DNA from: Acanthosoma haemorrhoidale
Lineage: Eukaryota; Arthropoda; Insecta; Hemiptera; Acanthosomatidae
Length of the DNA: 64,000 bases
Reading direction: 5' to 3'
NCBI GenBank assembly: GCA_930367205.1
Contig: OV884013.1
Span: forward strand, 93,683,333-93,747,332
The stretch's first letter is position 1. Every line of letters starts with the position of its first letter. This document shows positions 1 through 10,256 of this stretch, one piece after another. Position numbers and translations under genes: made by a program. The notes beneath the pieces were generated by a model. The model searched no databases and was not told where the DNA came from. It saw nothing but the letters and a program-made list of their open reading frames with translations.

Positions 1-1590
1 TAGTCGTGTAATGTGTTAATTAGGGGAGCAGCTCGTTATTATGAAATATATTTCATGTCTATCATTTCCATAATATTTACCTTGGTACCCAGTCTATTGG
101 TATTCAAAGACCAAACTTTCCCTCTAATGGATTGCTTTCATTAGTGTCCCCGTACTATTTAATCATACATTCAACCAATGACAGTTATCTTTCGGGTATG
201 AATTTGTCTAAGCGACTGGATTGAACTTTTGAGAGCAATGGTCGTATTTTTCAACATTTATCATCTTGAGATTGAAAAAATCTCGGGAATGGAGAAATCT
301 CACTATCTGCTCGAATCGGTTTCTTCTCATGGCATTGATAACAATTTCATTTATCATTATGAAAATGAATTACAAAATCCAATATTACCTTTTTCCTGTG
401 AGTTCATTGTCATCATTCAATACTATAAAATGCCCACAAAACATCGGATTTATTCCCGGCTGTTTTCAGGATTAGCAAAGTTTAAAAATATTGAGTATTT
501 TTTAGATTCCTAATATTGATAGATTTTTTAGGTTTAAAGTATTTATTGACAAGGGACCTTAAGATTTAAGATTATTTTATTCACAGTGGTTTCCCTAATG
601 TCAATACTGTATCCACCTCGGGTCAAGTGTATTTTCATTTTTCATGGTGGATCAGAAGTAGGAAAGAAGTCTTAGATGAATTCATTGAAGGAAGATAGTC
701 AAATGTAATGTAACATTCCTTGCCCAAAAAACAATTTAGTATCTTGTCTGCAGATCACAGTTACAGAATTGTTATTTATAGCAATTATATTTAATATATC
801 CATTAGCTCACCAGGATTCATTATTATATATTTATCAAATAACCTCGTATTATCCACTAAATACCAGTTGTGTATATTTTGATTTATTGTACATTGTTAT
901 TTAAAATAATACCATCATCAATAACGTCCTCGTGTAGGATTATTTTTTTATTTTACTTGTTTTTTAATTACTTAGGTCCCCCTTACACCTGCTGTATAAG
1001 ACAAACATAAAATAATGAAATATCGACAGAAAACGAAGGCTCGCATTTATTGTCCACCATTTTTTCAATTAAAACAAAACCCTAGGTTATTGGCAGTTTT
1101 AGATGAAGCTCGTTAATACTATTTATTACTAAAGCAATATTTTTTTTTTCTGTTCCATACGATCGTTAAAAGAGAAAACAAGCATTATTGCGGAAAGTAG
1201 ATACAGACAAAGGTCATTTTTTTATGGTTTATCCCCATAATCAAGGGAATATGAAGATTATTAATTTCATTCGGATGTCAGATGGAATTACTCCATATTT
1301 AATTTTATATCTTTAATTGATTATTTTCAAAAATCAATAAGGAGGTATTAGATTGCGTAACCCTAAAACTGACTGACTGGGCATACCTGCTCCCAACATA
1401 AACTATGATAAAATCAGTTGTTTGTAGTTTTGTCATTTTGCATCGATAGAAAGACCCATGAGGATAGTAGTTCAACTAACAGATGGTTGTAGCTGCTAGG
1501 TCATAAGCGTATTCGACACTCGGAGTACTTACACATGCATTATATTTCCATATAAACCGAGAATTTTTAAATTGAAAAAATGCTATTAAA
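1..1590. other. Unassigned AT-rich DNA
   Basis: No coding region, RNA gene or repeat family is recognised here. The longest open frame (229-513, 94 codons, plus) has no motif I know and two frames are open at once, as expected of AT-rich noncoding DNA. Confidence 0.6.
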
Positions 1591-1803
1591 CTATAAAATA
1601 TCTACTGTGAAAGGCATCCAAATCGAAAGAAGATCGATATGTTCTTCTGAGAAGCTCTCTCCAGGCCAACTAAATCTTGGTTTTCTGAATTCGCCACTTC
1701 TTGACTCTAGTAACTGCTCAGTATCCCTTGCTGGGCTGATAAAACCTCCGCCTGACCAATCCCCTTGGCGAAAATCTTTAAGTGGTGCCGGAAATGAACC
1801 CAT
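1591..1803 (-). CDS. Possible exon or short ORF, unknown function
   Basis: A 70-codon open frame starts MGSFPAPLKDFRQGDWSGGG and is rich in Gly, Pro, Ser and charged residues, which is unlike the Lys/Asn/Ile-rich junk frames around it. The local base composition is also more balanced than the flanks. The opposite strand is open over nearly the same stretch (1580-1816), so openness alone proves nothing. I see no known domain and no convincing splice acceptor upstream. It may be a single exon of a host gene, a fragment of a mobile element, or chance. The function is not known. Confidence 0.2.
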   Translation of the reverse strand: MGSFPAPLKDFRQGDWSGGGFISPARDTEQLLESRSGEFRKPRFSWPGESFSEEHIDLLSIWMPFTVDIL

Positions 1804-1829
1804 GTTTCCGTTGTGAATAGATTAATGAG

Positions 1830-2954
1830 TAGCTTAAATACAATGATGATACTACTACAAATGATCCATTGTTAAATTAGACAATTTTTTTTTTGATTTG
1901 CACGACAAGAATATTGTAATTGGACTATCGTCGGCGTTATATACAAAAAGGAAAACAGTTTGCTCCCTAACAAGAGTGTGGGAGTTAAGTAATCGCTCGG
2001 AGAGATGAAGGACTTCACTTTGAGACAGGCAGCTAATTTATTTCAACTTGCAGCCCCTAAATCAGGAGTTGGTGTCTCCATGGGTGGCCTCAACTCTCTG
2101 CCCAGGGTTGCTACAGATAACGGGGTTACACTTCACACATGCTGACAACAAGGGTAGCACATGCAGGACAGTTAAATTGATGGAATTTCTCATGAGGTTA
2201 ACATTTTTATGATAGCATTAACAACTCCAAAGGCAGTTTCTTAGTTTCAAAAAGTGGCGTTTTCTTTCGTATTTTATTCTGTACTATTGCTACCATAATG
2301 GCAGTCAAATAAAGGATGAAATTAGAAATTTTCAATATACATTCCACCAAACTCTCCATTAATCGAGCAACCAGTCAGCATTGATATAAGTGGGACTTAT
2401 AGTAAAAATATATTCCGTAACTAGTAAGCTCAGTTTTGCAGAGAAAAGGAAGATTTAAAGTTCTAATTTTAGCCAATGGTTAGGAACACATCAAAGATAA
2501 TTTAAAAACTTTTAATTTAAGGATTAAACTAGATCTCAACAATTTCTTTCGAAAGCAAGATTTGATTGAATTTGAGCAAACCGTATTTGTAAAAAAATAT
2601 ATTATAAACTGTACAAGAGACAGAGAAAAAAACACTTTATTGAAACGAAGTTTCATAAACCAGGAATTAATTTGCATCGAAATTAACCAAAGGATCAATA
2701 CAAGACAAGATGCGATAAAAATGATCAAGTTGTGCCTAGACGTGCTCGACTTCCATAATTTTCCGAGGAGTTTTCATCGCCTTTTAAAATTAAATGCAGA
2801 AAAATTAATTTTTGTAAAGACTAATAGTCTGAATTATTCCTGTAATTTGTTCAATTTTAGCCTAAAGGATGGGGGAAGTCATTTTCCATTTTTGCGTCAT
2901 TACATGGAATGCGATTTATGAATAATGATAGAAAAACAGACAGACCGTAGCCCT
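1830..2954. other. Unassigned DNA with one unrecognised 119-codon ORF
   Basis: The stretch holds a plus-strand open frame at 2562-2921 (119 codons, start MIEFEQTVFVKKY) with Lys, Asn, Ile and Phe dominating and no motif I recognise. The 1970-2170 part is less AT-rich and may be an old repeat, but I cannot name it. Nothing else is supported. Confidence 0.4.
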
Positions 2955-3265
2955 CTTTAGAAATTTAGCCTCGTGACAGTGGGAGTCCTGGCAATTGCCA
3001 GTTTCTCCAATCATGCCCTGATTGTTAATGGCTCTCGATCTCTTGGTCAGCCTCCATTCAGCTGATGAAGGAACGTGGGGGACTTCCCAAGACCCCGCTT
3101 CTTCTTGGGAAGGGAGGTGACAACCATGTGGATTTGGGAGGTCCCATAAGTACTGTATGAATGAGCAAGTGAATGGAAATTGTAAATATGGTATGAATGA
3201 GAACATTTATCACAATTACTTATTGCCCAATAAGGCAGATTGTAATTTTATCACAATAAAAAAGT
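2955..3265 (+). mobile_element. Jockey-like LINE family J, 3' tail only (copy J1)
   Basis: This segment matches, with scattered changes, the 3' tails at about 9.2-9.4, 23.6-23.9, 25.5, 33.7-33.9 and 56.9-57.2 kb. Shared landmarks in order are a block reading GTGGGAGTCCTGGCAA, a block GGGGGACTTCCCAAG, a repeated TGAATGAG-type segment, TGTAAATATGGTATGAATGA, the hairpin TGCCC-aata-AGGCA at 3224-3237, and a terminal CACAATAAA. Copies at 25.5 and 33.5 kb join this tail to RT C-terminal coding sequence, so it is a LINE 3' UTR and not an independent SINE. The coding part is lost here, the expected result of 5' truncation during target-primed insertion. This copy also has a private 10-bp inverted repeat (CTTCCCAAGA and TCTTGGGAAG) near 3080-3111. 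Confidence 0.8.
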
Positions 3266-3639
3266 TTCTATATTTCTTATTTCGTGATGGTTGCTATAAT
3301 CTTTTTGAGTTCCCTGTTCAAGCTCGATAAACCATTTTGTTATTAATAAAACTTTAATATTATTATTTTTTCAATGTTTAATATTATTGGGGATCTAAAT
3401 CATTAAAAAGATGTTGACGTCATATGTAATGTGTGTTTGTTAACTATAGCTGGTAAATCATAAACAACGTGCAACTATAACTCAACAGATAATTTGTTAA
3501 GTGACATAATAGTTTTCATGGTATTTCCATTATTTGAAACACTGATAGTAAAAAGACAGTCAACCTTGTCATAAATAATTTAGGGTCATTGGTAAGTTAC
3601 ACCTGTAATAAAACTTTAAACATGTTTGAATCACACGCG

Positions 3640-3786
3640 GTTCAAAAAATAATAGACTAGAAACATTTATTTGCACATATAACAAAAGTTTTTGCATCGT
3701 CAGAGTTAAGATTAATATTATAATTTATACTAAATTTCACAATTTTTTTTAAAAAACAATAATTACAGTAGTTTAACAGAAAATAC
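3640..3786 (-). other. 3' UTR and end of the CR1/Jockey-group LINE
   Basis: After the ORF2 stop (minus strand, going to lower coordinates) there is an AT-rich segment of about 130-150 bp with an A/T homopolymer near 3748-3757. The element end is not marked by a clean poly(A) or microsatellite, so the boundary is approximate. Confidence 0.4.
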
Positions 3787-4287
3787 CTAAGCTACATTAC
3801 AACAATTTCCTCTCCACTTTTTATAAAACATAAAGTATTCCTGAACAGAGTAAGGACATAATTCAGTTAATAATTTTTTTGTTCTTATTTTAAATTGTTC
3901 AAAGCTTAAGTTTTTTACATCTAATGGCAACTTATTAAATAGAGAAATACCCAAATATATATAACTATTATGGGTTGCAGTCAATCTGAAAGTTGGTACT
4001 ATTATATCACAATCGTTCCTAGTTGAATATTCATGTAAATTATATTGACAGGAATACATATTTTCATTTTCTTTAATGTATAGAAGACATTGATGAATAA
4101 ACAGGCCTGTCAAAGTTTAAACATTCAATTGCTTGAATATTGGTCTACAAGACTCAGTTTTCGGAACCCCCAGAATTGTTCTTAAGGCCATTTTTTGCTA
4201 GATAAATATTTTTTTGGCATCGGTGGAATTACCCCAAAGTACCAGACCATAAGACATGGCACCTTGAAATAATCCCATATAGGTAAG
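3787..4287 (-). pseudogene. LINE ORF2 C-terminal domain after nonsense codons
   Basis: In the same frame as the RT, sequence beyond the TGA reads LTYMGLFQGAMSYGLVLWGN, then KMALRTILGVPKTESCRP, then GLFIHQCLLYIKEN, then LGISLFNKLPLDVKNL. These are the conserved tail blocks of CR1/Jockey-group ORF2 proteins. Two more stops interrupt it: TAG at 4198-4200 and TAA at 4117-4119. The final open part (3787-4113) is 108 codons. That such a readable tail follows three stops shows the element died fairly recently relative to the other scraps in this window. Confidence 0.85.
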
Positions 4288-5440
4288 TCACATTATATCT
4301 ACATAGACATGTTTTGACATCTTTTTTATCAAATACACACTTTTAGCTAATATGCTTGTTAAATAACCAACATGGGTTTTCCAGTTAAGCTTGCTGTCTA
4401 CATAAAGGCCTAAAAATTTAGTTGAAGCTAGAGTATTATTTAAATTATCATTTATATTTTTCAAAGAGAAATTAATATTTACTGTTTTATCCATGTTTAA
4501 ATAAAGAAAATTACAATTGAACCATTTTGTCACAATATGGATTATGTTTTCATTAAACTCTTTGAGAGATCCAACATTACAAGAGGATTTGTAAATGGTT
4601 GTGTCATCTGCATATTGTATTAAATTTTCATGGATAAATGAGCCTAAGTCGTTCACATATGTTATGAATAATAATGGGCCCAATATAGAACCCTGGGGAA
4701 CTCCATGAAGAACCTCAAGAAAAGAAGATCGGTTACCATTGAAATTGACACATTGCCATCTATTGGTGCAATAACTTTTAATCAAGTCGTGAGCATTTCC
4801 TCTAATAGCGCATCTATATATCTTTTCCAATAAAAGGTCGTGACTGACGCAATCAAATGCCTTAGAAAGATCACAAAAATAAGCCGAGAAGATTTCTTTT
4901 CTTTCGAAGGCCTGATAAATTTCTTTTACAAAACTAGTTAAAGCATTTGTGGTACATTGATTTTTTCTAAAGCCAAATTGATTTTTTGATAAAATTTGAT
5001 TTTGTTCAAAGAATGATACTATTCGAACATTAATCGCAGATTCAATTGGCTTGGATAAGACGGGAATAATTGAAATTGGTCGGTAATTATTGAAATCAGT
5101 TTTGTCTCCACTTTTATGAATTGGTGTTATTAATGAATATTTCAATCTAGCAGGAAAATGGCCACTCTCGAAACATTTATTAATAATAAGAGATAATGGC
5201 TTAGCTATTTGCTGACTGATTTGTCTAATGATGTTATTACTTAGCCCAAAAATATCAGTTGCCGAGCTGTTAGATAATTTTTCTATATATTTACAAATTT
5301 CTTCAGCGTTTGAGGGAAATAGGAAAAGTGAACTGCTTATGATAGGTGGCAAAAAGAGTTTTGAATCGCGTGAATTAGTTGGTATACGATTTAATAATTC
5401 ATTAGGAATGTTTATGAAAAATTCATTGCATTTATCGGAT
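4288..5440 (-). pseudogene. LINE reverse transcriptase, broken
   Basis: From the Met at 5352 the frame runs 354 codons. The RT blocks are present in order: DFNNYRPISIIPVLSK (about residues 86-101), QFGFRKNQ (125-132), motif A FCDLSKAFDCVSHDLL (159-174) with Asp161, motif B GVPQGSILGPLLF (217-229), motif C YADD (247-250, at 4603-4614), and the downstream block KFLGLYVDSKLNWKTH. All three catalytic Asp residues are kept. The Met at 5352 is not a real start, because the frame is the continuation of ORF2 and the same frame is readable back to about 5440. The frame ends at TGA 4288-4290, while homologous coding sequence continues in the same frame beyond it. The protein would copy the element RNA at the nicked target. 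Confidence 0.9.
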
Positions 5441-5675
5441 AAATCCCGGGATCCATATTTCCCGGGTTAGAGTTTCTTAAACCTGGTGATCTCTCAAAGT
5501 CAATAATTCTCCAAAGGGCCTTTGGATTGTTATCAGATTCCAATACTGTCTTTGTTACGAAATTTCGTTTTTGCTCATTCTTATTTTTTTTGTAATCCGA
5601 TTTTATCTTCCTGAGGTACTCATGCTCTTCATGGGATAAAAATTCCAACCTTTCATGCAAATTAATTATTTCCAC
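5412..5675 (-). pseudogene. LINE ORF2 linker between endonuclease and RT
   Basis: The open frame reads NLHERLEFLSHEEHEYLRKI, then KALWRIIDFERSPG. Basic helical sequence followed by a LWR-type segment is the usual bridge between endonuclease and RT in CR1/Jockey-group ORF2. It is out of frame with both the endonuclease upstream and the RT downstream, so it is flanked by two frameshifts. Near 5440-5460 the sequence has two CCCGGG sites 17 bp apart around AATATGGAT. This small repeat may have caused the slip that changed frame, after which the expected continuation SRDLSDKCNEFFINI appears in another frame. Confidence 0.75.
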
Positions 5676-6624
5676 TCTTGCATTGTTCTAACAGTTCTCT
5701 ATTAAACCACTTTTTATTTAAATTCTTTACATGTATAGTTTTATTTTTATTTTTAATAAATTCATCAACTGCACCCAACAAAACCTTTAGAAAATAATCA
5801 AACATTTGGTCGACGTCAGTGAAATTTTCTAATTCTAGCCAAGTATGGTTATCTAGTAAATATTTACAATTAGCAATTCCTGTTTGTGTTATCGGCCGAT
5901 ATTTATGTACAATAGTTTGATTTGAAGATAACGTCCCCCCTAGTAATGTAGTTTTGTTTACGATTCCACAGTGATCTGTTAGGTAATTGTTTATAACCGT
6001 AATAGATGAATTTTTAGACGAGATATTGCTTAAACAATTATCAATGCAAGTTCGAGAGGTTGATATCACTCTCGTTGGAGCTTTAACTAATAATTTAAAA
6101 CCAAAGGAAAGAGTTAGAATGTTAAATTCTGTTTTCAAATTGTTGTCAGATAGTTGATCAATATTAAAATCGGCAAATATTAGACATGATTTTCGTTTAG
6201 AGTTCAGTGTTTGTAGAATGCGCTCGAAAATTGAAAAAAAGGATTTAATGTCACCGTTCGGAGATCTATATCCACACAATATGTATAATTGTAAATCTAC
6301 AACTTCAATGGCTGTTACCTCAAAATTTAGCTCATCTGACAGCTCGTCAATGAAGGTTAGTTGCTTTGTTTGTAACGACTGTTTGACATAGATTATAGTT
6401 CCTCCGCATAGGTTTTTTGTTCTGCAGAAATAGTTTGCGATTGCAAAGTTGTTCAAAAAACACAGCTCAACATTTTCTAGTTTCAGAAAGTGCTCACACA
6501 AACAAATAACATCCAGGTTTTTATTTTGAATAAATAGTTCAAACTCGTCAAGTTTATTGAAAAGCCCTCTGATATTTTGAAAATAGATTGAAATGCTTCC
6601 ATTTTTATTGTTATTGTTGATCAT
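5662..6624 (-). pseudogene. LINE endonuclease domain (first part of ORF2)
   Basis: This 320-codon frame carries the signature blocks of the apurinic-type endonuclease that nicks target DNA to prime reverse transcription. In order: IYFQNIRGLFNKLDEF (N-terminal Asn block), VICLCEHFL (the metal-binding Glu block), GGTIIYVKQ, CGYRSPNGD, LIFADFNID (the usual GDFN, here ADFN), SRTCIDNCLSNI and NYLTDHCGIV (the usual SDH, here TDH). It starts inside the stop of ORF1 (ATGA). The reading frame ends prematurely after LLEQCKSGNN. The true continuation is in another frame, so a frameshift near 5660-5690 separates it from the RT. The catalytic Glu, Asp and His blocks still look usable, apart from the G-to-A change in GDFN. 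Confidence 0.85.
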
Positions 6625-7397
6625 AAAAAATCGTCGTTGTATTTTTCTTTTCTTTTGAAATCATAACGTTTGACTCCGACTCCCTTAGGCCAGAAACTCG
6701 GTTCATACATCTCTTCTTTACGATCAAACGGCGCGGATACTCTGAAGCACTTATTTTGGTTTTCATTAGTAGGAAGTTCAGTGACATTTACCGAAACATC
6801 CTTAAAATTTTCTTTCTTTTTAATAAAATTTGCAATTTTTTCTTCTGTGACGTGACGTTTGACCCGGTATACGTACAGCCAAACTTGTTTATCAACACCA
6901 GTGAATTCATTTTCTACTATATCGGTACCTATCTTTTTTTGAATTGCTTTTTCTTTAATTTTTTTAGCATTTTGTAAGGTTTTGTTTTCATTTGTTTTTT
7001 GGTGTTCACTTGAAAGGGGTTTATTTTTTGTTTTAGTAATTATTGTTCCCTTAGTTTTTGAAGTGTTACCAGTATCTTTTTCGGAGCTATTGTTGGAATC
7101 ACTTTTTAAATCTTTATTAGGATAGTAGTGATTGATTCTAGCGTCTGAGTCTTTTTGTAAATTCACCGTTTCTTTTTTATTCGGCTTGTTGGTATTCATT
7201 TGCATTTCTAACTGAACAATCTTTTTTTTTAATTCAGTTATATCATTTTTTAAGGCGATGTTTTCATTGTAAAGTTCGTTAATCCGTGCATTGTTATTAG
7301 AGTCGGTACTCATCTTAGTTAAATGTCCTCTAATAAACATTTGTTCTTTAACAAATATTTTTAGTAGATCACTCACGTTTAATTTGTCGAAGTGCAT
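6621..7397 (-). CDS. LINE ORF1 protein with coiled coil
   Basis: The frame encodes 258 residues. Residues about 35-70 form a heptad-patterned segment (NELYNENIALKNDITELKKK and onward), a likely coiled coil for multimerisation. A Lys/Asn/Ser/Thr-rich linker of about 85 residues follows. The C-terminal part, from WLYVYRVKRHVTEEKIANF to FWPKGVGVKRYDF, resembles the folded nucleic-acid-binding domain at the end of many LINE ORF1 proteins. The expected role is binding the element RNA in the ribonucleoprotein used for retrotransposition. The start overlaps the stop of the zinc-finger ORF as TAATG, and the end overlaps the endonuclease start as ATGA (6621-6624). Both junctions point to coupled translation. 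The frame is intact, in contrast to ORF2 downstream. Confidence 0.8.
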   Translation of the reverse strand: MHFDKLNVSDLLKIFVKEQMFIRGHLTKMSTDSNNNARINELYNENIALKNDITELKKKIVQLEMQMNTNKPNKKETVNLQKDSDARINHYYPNKDLKSDSNNSSEKDTGNTSKTKGTIITKTKNKPLSSEHQKTNENKTLQNAKKIKEKAIQKKIGTDIVENEFTGVDKQVWLYVYRVKRHVTEEKIANFIKKKENFKDVSVNVTELPTNENQNKCFRVSAPFDRKEEMYEPSFWPKGVGVKRYDFKRKEKYNDDFL

Positions 7398-7669
7398 TAA
7401 TATGCTGGATTAATCATCCCAGGAAAGGAATTTTCTTTTTCTCGCAATCCTGAATGAGTGCCCAAGCTAACCTTATCGACACAGCAATTCACTTCGCGAT
7501 CGTTCAAAACTTCTACCTCCGGTACTTGTTTGACACATCTAGGGTGGAAGCAAGTATCACAGTTTTTACAACTTAAAAACGCCCGAACCGGAATATTTTT
7601 ACAATATTTACACGGTTTTGCCGTTTTGTTAATCGGTTTTTCGTTATCGACTTTGTCGCCATCCGCCAT
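7397..7669 (-). CDS. LINE ORF with PHD-like zinc finger
   Basis: The frame is open from 7750, but the Met at 7669 (MADGDKVDNEKPIN, in the context AAGATGGCG) is the better start: it has a favourable initiation context and the residues before it are hydrophobic AT-driven sequence. The 90-residue product contains a Cys/His array: CKYC, then CKNC, then CFHPRC, then NCC, that is C-x2-C, C-x2-C, H-x2-C and a final Cys pair. This resembles the PHD-type finger reported at the start of CR1-like ORF1 proteins, inferred to bind nucleic acid or chromatin. The stop codon TAA overlaps the ATG of the next ORF (sequence TAATG at 7395-7399), which suggests translation of the downstream ORF by termination and re-initiation. 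The frame is intact. Confidence 0.75.
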   Translation of the reverse strand: MADGDKVDNEKPINKTAKPCKYCKNIPVRAFLSCKNCDTCFHPRCVKQVPEVEVLNDREVNCCVDKVSLGTHSGLREKENSFPGMINPAY

Positions 7670-8035
7670 CTTGGAAAATACTTCTATAATAATATTTATT
7701 ATATACTCAAATACATAAATAAATACATAATGTTTTATGGTTTTATACACTGGAAACAGCGAGGCTTTTCATCGTGGAACTAGTATATTTAAATATCGAG
7801 GAATTAATATATATATGTAATATATTTATCTAGTAATACTTGTGCTTACAATGAACTACTTATGTTCACAAATAATACTTGTAACTGGTACTTTTAGTAT
7901 TTAATTGCGTAATGCAATTAATCAGTGAAATAAGAAAAAAAATGTTTTTCAACCTATCTATTTTTTTATCATTCATCTTATGTACATAGGCTTATTTCAT
8001 ATAGTTACAAAACTCCAACGCACCACTAAAATAAA

Positions 8036-8190
8036 TTAGTAACTAATACAATTAGTTGTAAGCTTTTTTGTTTCAATTTTCCAGCATACAAATAAATACA
8101 AATAAGTGGGTATTTTACCACTTATTTGTATTTATTTGTATGCTAGAAAATTGAAAAAAAAAAGCTTACAACTAATCCCATTTATTAGGT
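8036..8190. mobile_element. Foldback element (near-perfect 59-bp hairpin)
   Basis: Positions 8051-8109 and 8118-8176 are inverted copies of each other with two mismatches and no gap, separated by an 8-base loop (8110-8117). Weaker complementarity (ACTAATA against TATTAGG) extends the arms outward to about 8036 and 8190. There is no coding sequence. It fits a small foldback or MITE-type DNA transposon, or a hairpin-RNA locus. I see no clear target-site duplication. Confidence 0.75.
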
Positions 8191-9150
8191 TGTAAATATT
8201 ATCAGTCATCTTATTCCTTTGCCTCTAGTGTTTTGAGAACAAAATTCTCCTCTGATAGTAGATGCTACCGAGTTTGAGATATTTCGGCCAAATGATTGAG
8301 AGGCAAGGGCAGGGTTCAATCGTTGAATCTGCCTCTAGTTGCCTAAATAGTCCCTTGTGATCTGAGACATTGTCTGCCGCAGAACATTGTCCTCCCTTGT
8401 GATCCTCTTGCTTAACTTCTCCAAAGCTGATTCTGTCACTAGGTCCTTTCAACTGCTTTGGGTATTTGCTAGGTCCCCATAGTAATGACTGCATGGTCAT
8501 GGTTTGGTTGTAACATCCAATTCGGTAACTTATTTCGTACTAGTAGTCCTATTACGCAGATTTATAAACGGCTCCTCAAAAAAAAACAAAAAAAAACGTG
8601 GGTTTAACATGAAGAAAATATAAATTAGGCACATTTTAAATCGACATATTTTCGAATCCTACAGTCGATTTCGTATAGCCTATTAGTCAATTACTCAACA
8701 AAACTTATTACCATGCATGGTCCTGCTTAGAGCTTGTCATATTCAGTTAGAATTGGAATTGAGTTTAAACTCAAAAACAAACGGACAACTTACTAAAACC
8801 CTAAAATTTAATTATTTTATATCCAACCATACTTTGTAATGATGAATTATAATATTAATTCAATAGGAAGTTAGTTAAAAACAATACAATGATAAATAAC
8901 AGTACCAGGAATGAAGGAAATCGATCCGACCACGCGGAAGTTATAGACAATAAAATAACAGTGTTATATATGGAAAATAATGGGTTTAGTAAGCCCATGT
9001 CCAAATGTTTATCCAAAATAGGTAATATTTAAACGGGGAATTTTCATCTTCAAGCAATTTAAGGAATGCTATATTATAGAAATGCTCACAGTGATCATGT
9101 ACTATTCGCAGGAAATATTAAATAAATAGATATGATGAAATTAGTAGTAG
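8191..9150. other. Unassigned DNA
   Basis: A 91-codon minus-strand frame (8225-8500) is slightly less AT-rich than its surroundings but has no motif I recognise. Nothing else is supported. Confidence 0.4.
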
Positions 9151-9154
9151 TATA

Positions 9155-10125
9155 TATAAATTCTTTATTGTGCTAAAATTACAATCTGCCTTAATAGGCA
9201 ATAAGTTATTGAGATAAATGTTCTGATTCATACCATATTTACAATTCATCATTCACTCGCTAATTCATAAAATATTTACAAACACCCCAGAGGCATCACA
9301 AATCCACATAGTTGTCACCTCCTTCGCATGCGAAAGAGCAAGCGGAGTCTTGGAAAGTCCCACATGATCCTTCGTCATCCGCGTCACCGGATACGAGCCT
9401 TGGATACGCTTGATGTTCGACTTTTTAGCTGTCCCTCATAGCTCTATTCCGTATGACCAGATTGGCTTAAGTATAACTTTGTAGATTAGTAATTTATTTT
9501 CTATTGAGAGATGGGATGTCCTTTGAAGTAGTCTGTACAGTTGTCCAAAGCGTCTGTTTAGTTCTTGTCTTTTTAGTCTCGTATGTGGGTTCCAGGTCAG
9601 TCGTTTGTCGAGAGGGAAGCCTAAGTACCGTACTGTCTCGGATACAGGGAGAGGAATGGAATTAAAATAAACTATTTGACAAGACTTGATGAACATGATG
9701 AATGTAATGTGAAAATGAAAACAAAAAGTGAAAATGATGAATGAACATGACAAGATGATGGTTATATCGGAACATTTTCCTTCATTAACTTTGATTTGCC
9801 ATTGGTTGCACTAATACTCGATCTCATCAAGTTGTTTTTGAAGATTATGGGATGCTATATCAGGGTCTGAGTGGGATGAGAAGACTGCAGTGTCATCTGG
9901 AAATGTGGCCAAGAAGGTATTGGGAGTAGAGGGGACATCAGCGGTGTATAGGTTATAGAGGATGGGACGCAGGACGCTGCCATTGGAACTTATGCTTTTA
10001 TGGGATAGTATTTAGAATATTCTAAACCACAGCGGACTTGGAAGAAGCGGTTTGAAAGGTAGGACTTTAGGATTAGGAAAAGGGTCTGTGGTAAATATCT
10101 TTTGAGCTTGTAGAGCAAACCTGCG
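9155..10125 (-). mobile_element. Jockey-clade LINE family J, 5'-truncated (copy J2)
   Basis: Reading on the minus strand, RT sequence begins near 10120 with WHAGLLYKLKRYLP and SYLSNRFFQVRCG. After a frameshift it continues GSVLRPILYNLYTADVPSTP, ATFPDDTAVFSSHSDPDIAS, NQWQIKVNEGKCS, TVRYLGFPLDKRLTWNPHT and SIENKLLIYKVILKPIWSYG. These are hallmark Jockey-clade RT and post-RT blocks. The catalytic FADD box is changed to FPDD (9892-9903), and an in-frame stop occurs near 9815. The tail (9155-9420) matches the family J 3' module, including the hairpin TGCCT-taat-AGGCA at 9187-9200. A low-complexity AT-rich stretch near 9680-9760 looks like a local expansion inside the coding part. The piece is dead and its 5' end is cut off inside the RT. 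Confidence 0.9.
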
Positions 10126-10256
10126 TGCCAAAACCTCAGTCATCTTATACATCTTTGTAGATATGAAGATAATGTAACAAACCATTCGTTTATGAGTTGG
10201 AAACAGTCAACACTGTTTGTCTATTTTTACAACCAAGATTCACAACTTAACTTAAT

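Larger units (their letters stand above)
3640..7800 (-). mobile_element. Near full-length CR1/Jockey-group LINE, degenerate
   Basis: Reading on the minus strand, the element has in order a zinc-finger ORF (7397-7669), a coiled-coil ORF1 (6621-7397), an apurinic-type endonuclease (from 6624), an RT (about 5440-4288) and a conserved C-terminal region (to 3787), followed by a short AT-rich 3' UTR. This is the architecture of CR1/L2/Jockey-group non-LTR retrotransposons, where PHD-type fingers in ORF1 are known. The clade assignment is tentative. The boundaries are approximate: no clear poly(A) tail or target-site duplication was seen. The coding frame is broken by frameshifts at about 5660-5690 and 5400-5470 and by in-frame stops at 4288-4290, 4198-4200 and 4117-4119, so this copy cannot encode a full ORF2. 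Confidence 0.9.

Noticed and set aside
5228..5470. Plus-strand frame opposite the CR1-like RT; others at 6670-6977 and 7458-7718
   Set aside because: They are antisense shadows of the minus-strand LINE ORFs, which carry all the recognisable motifs.
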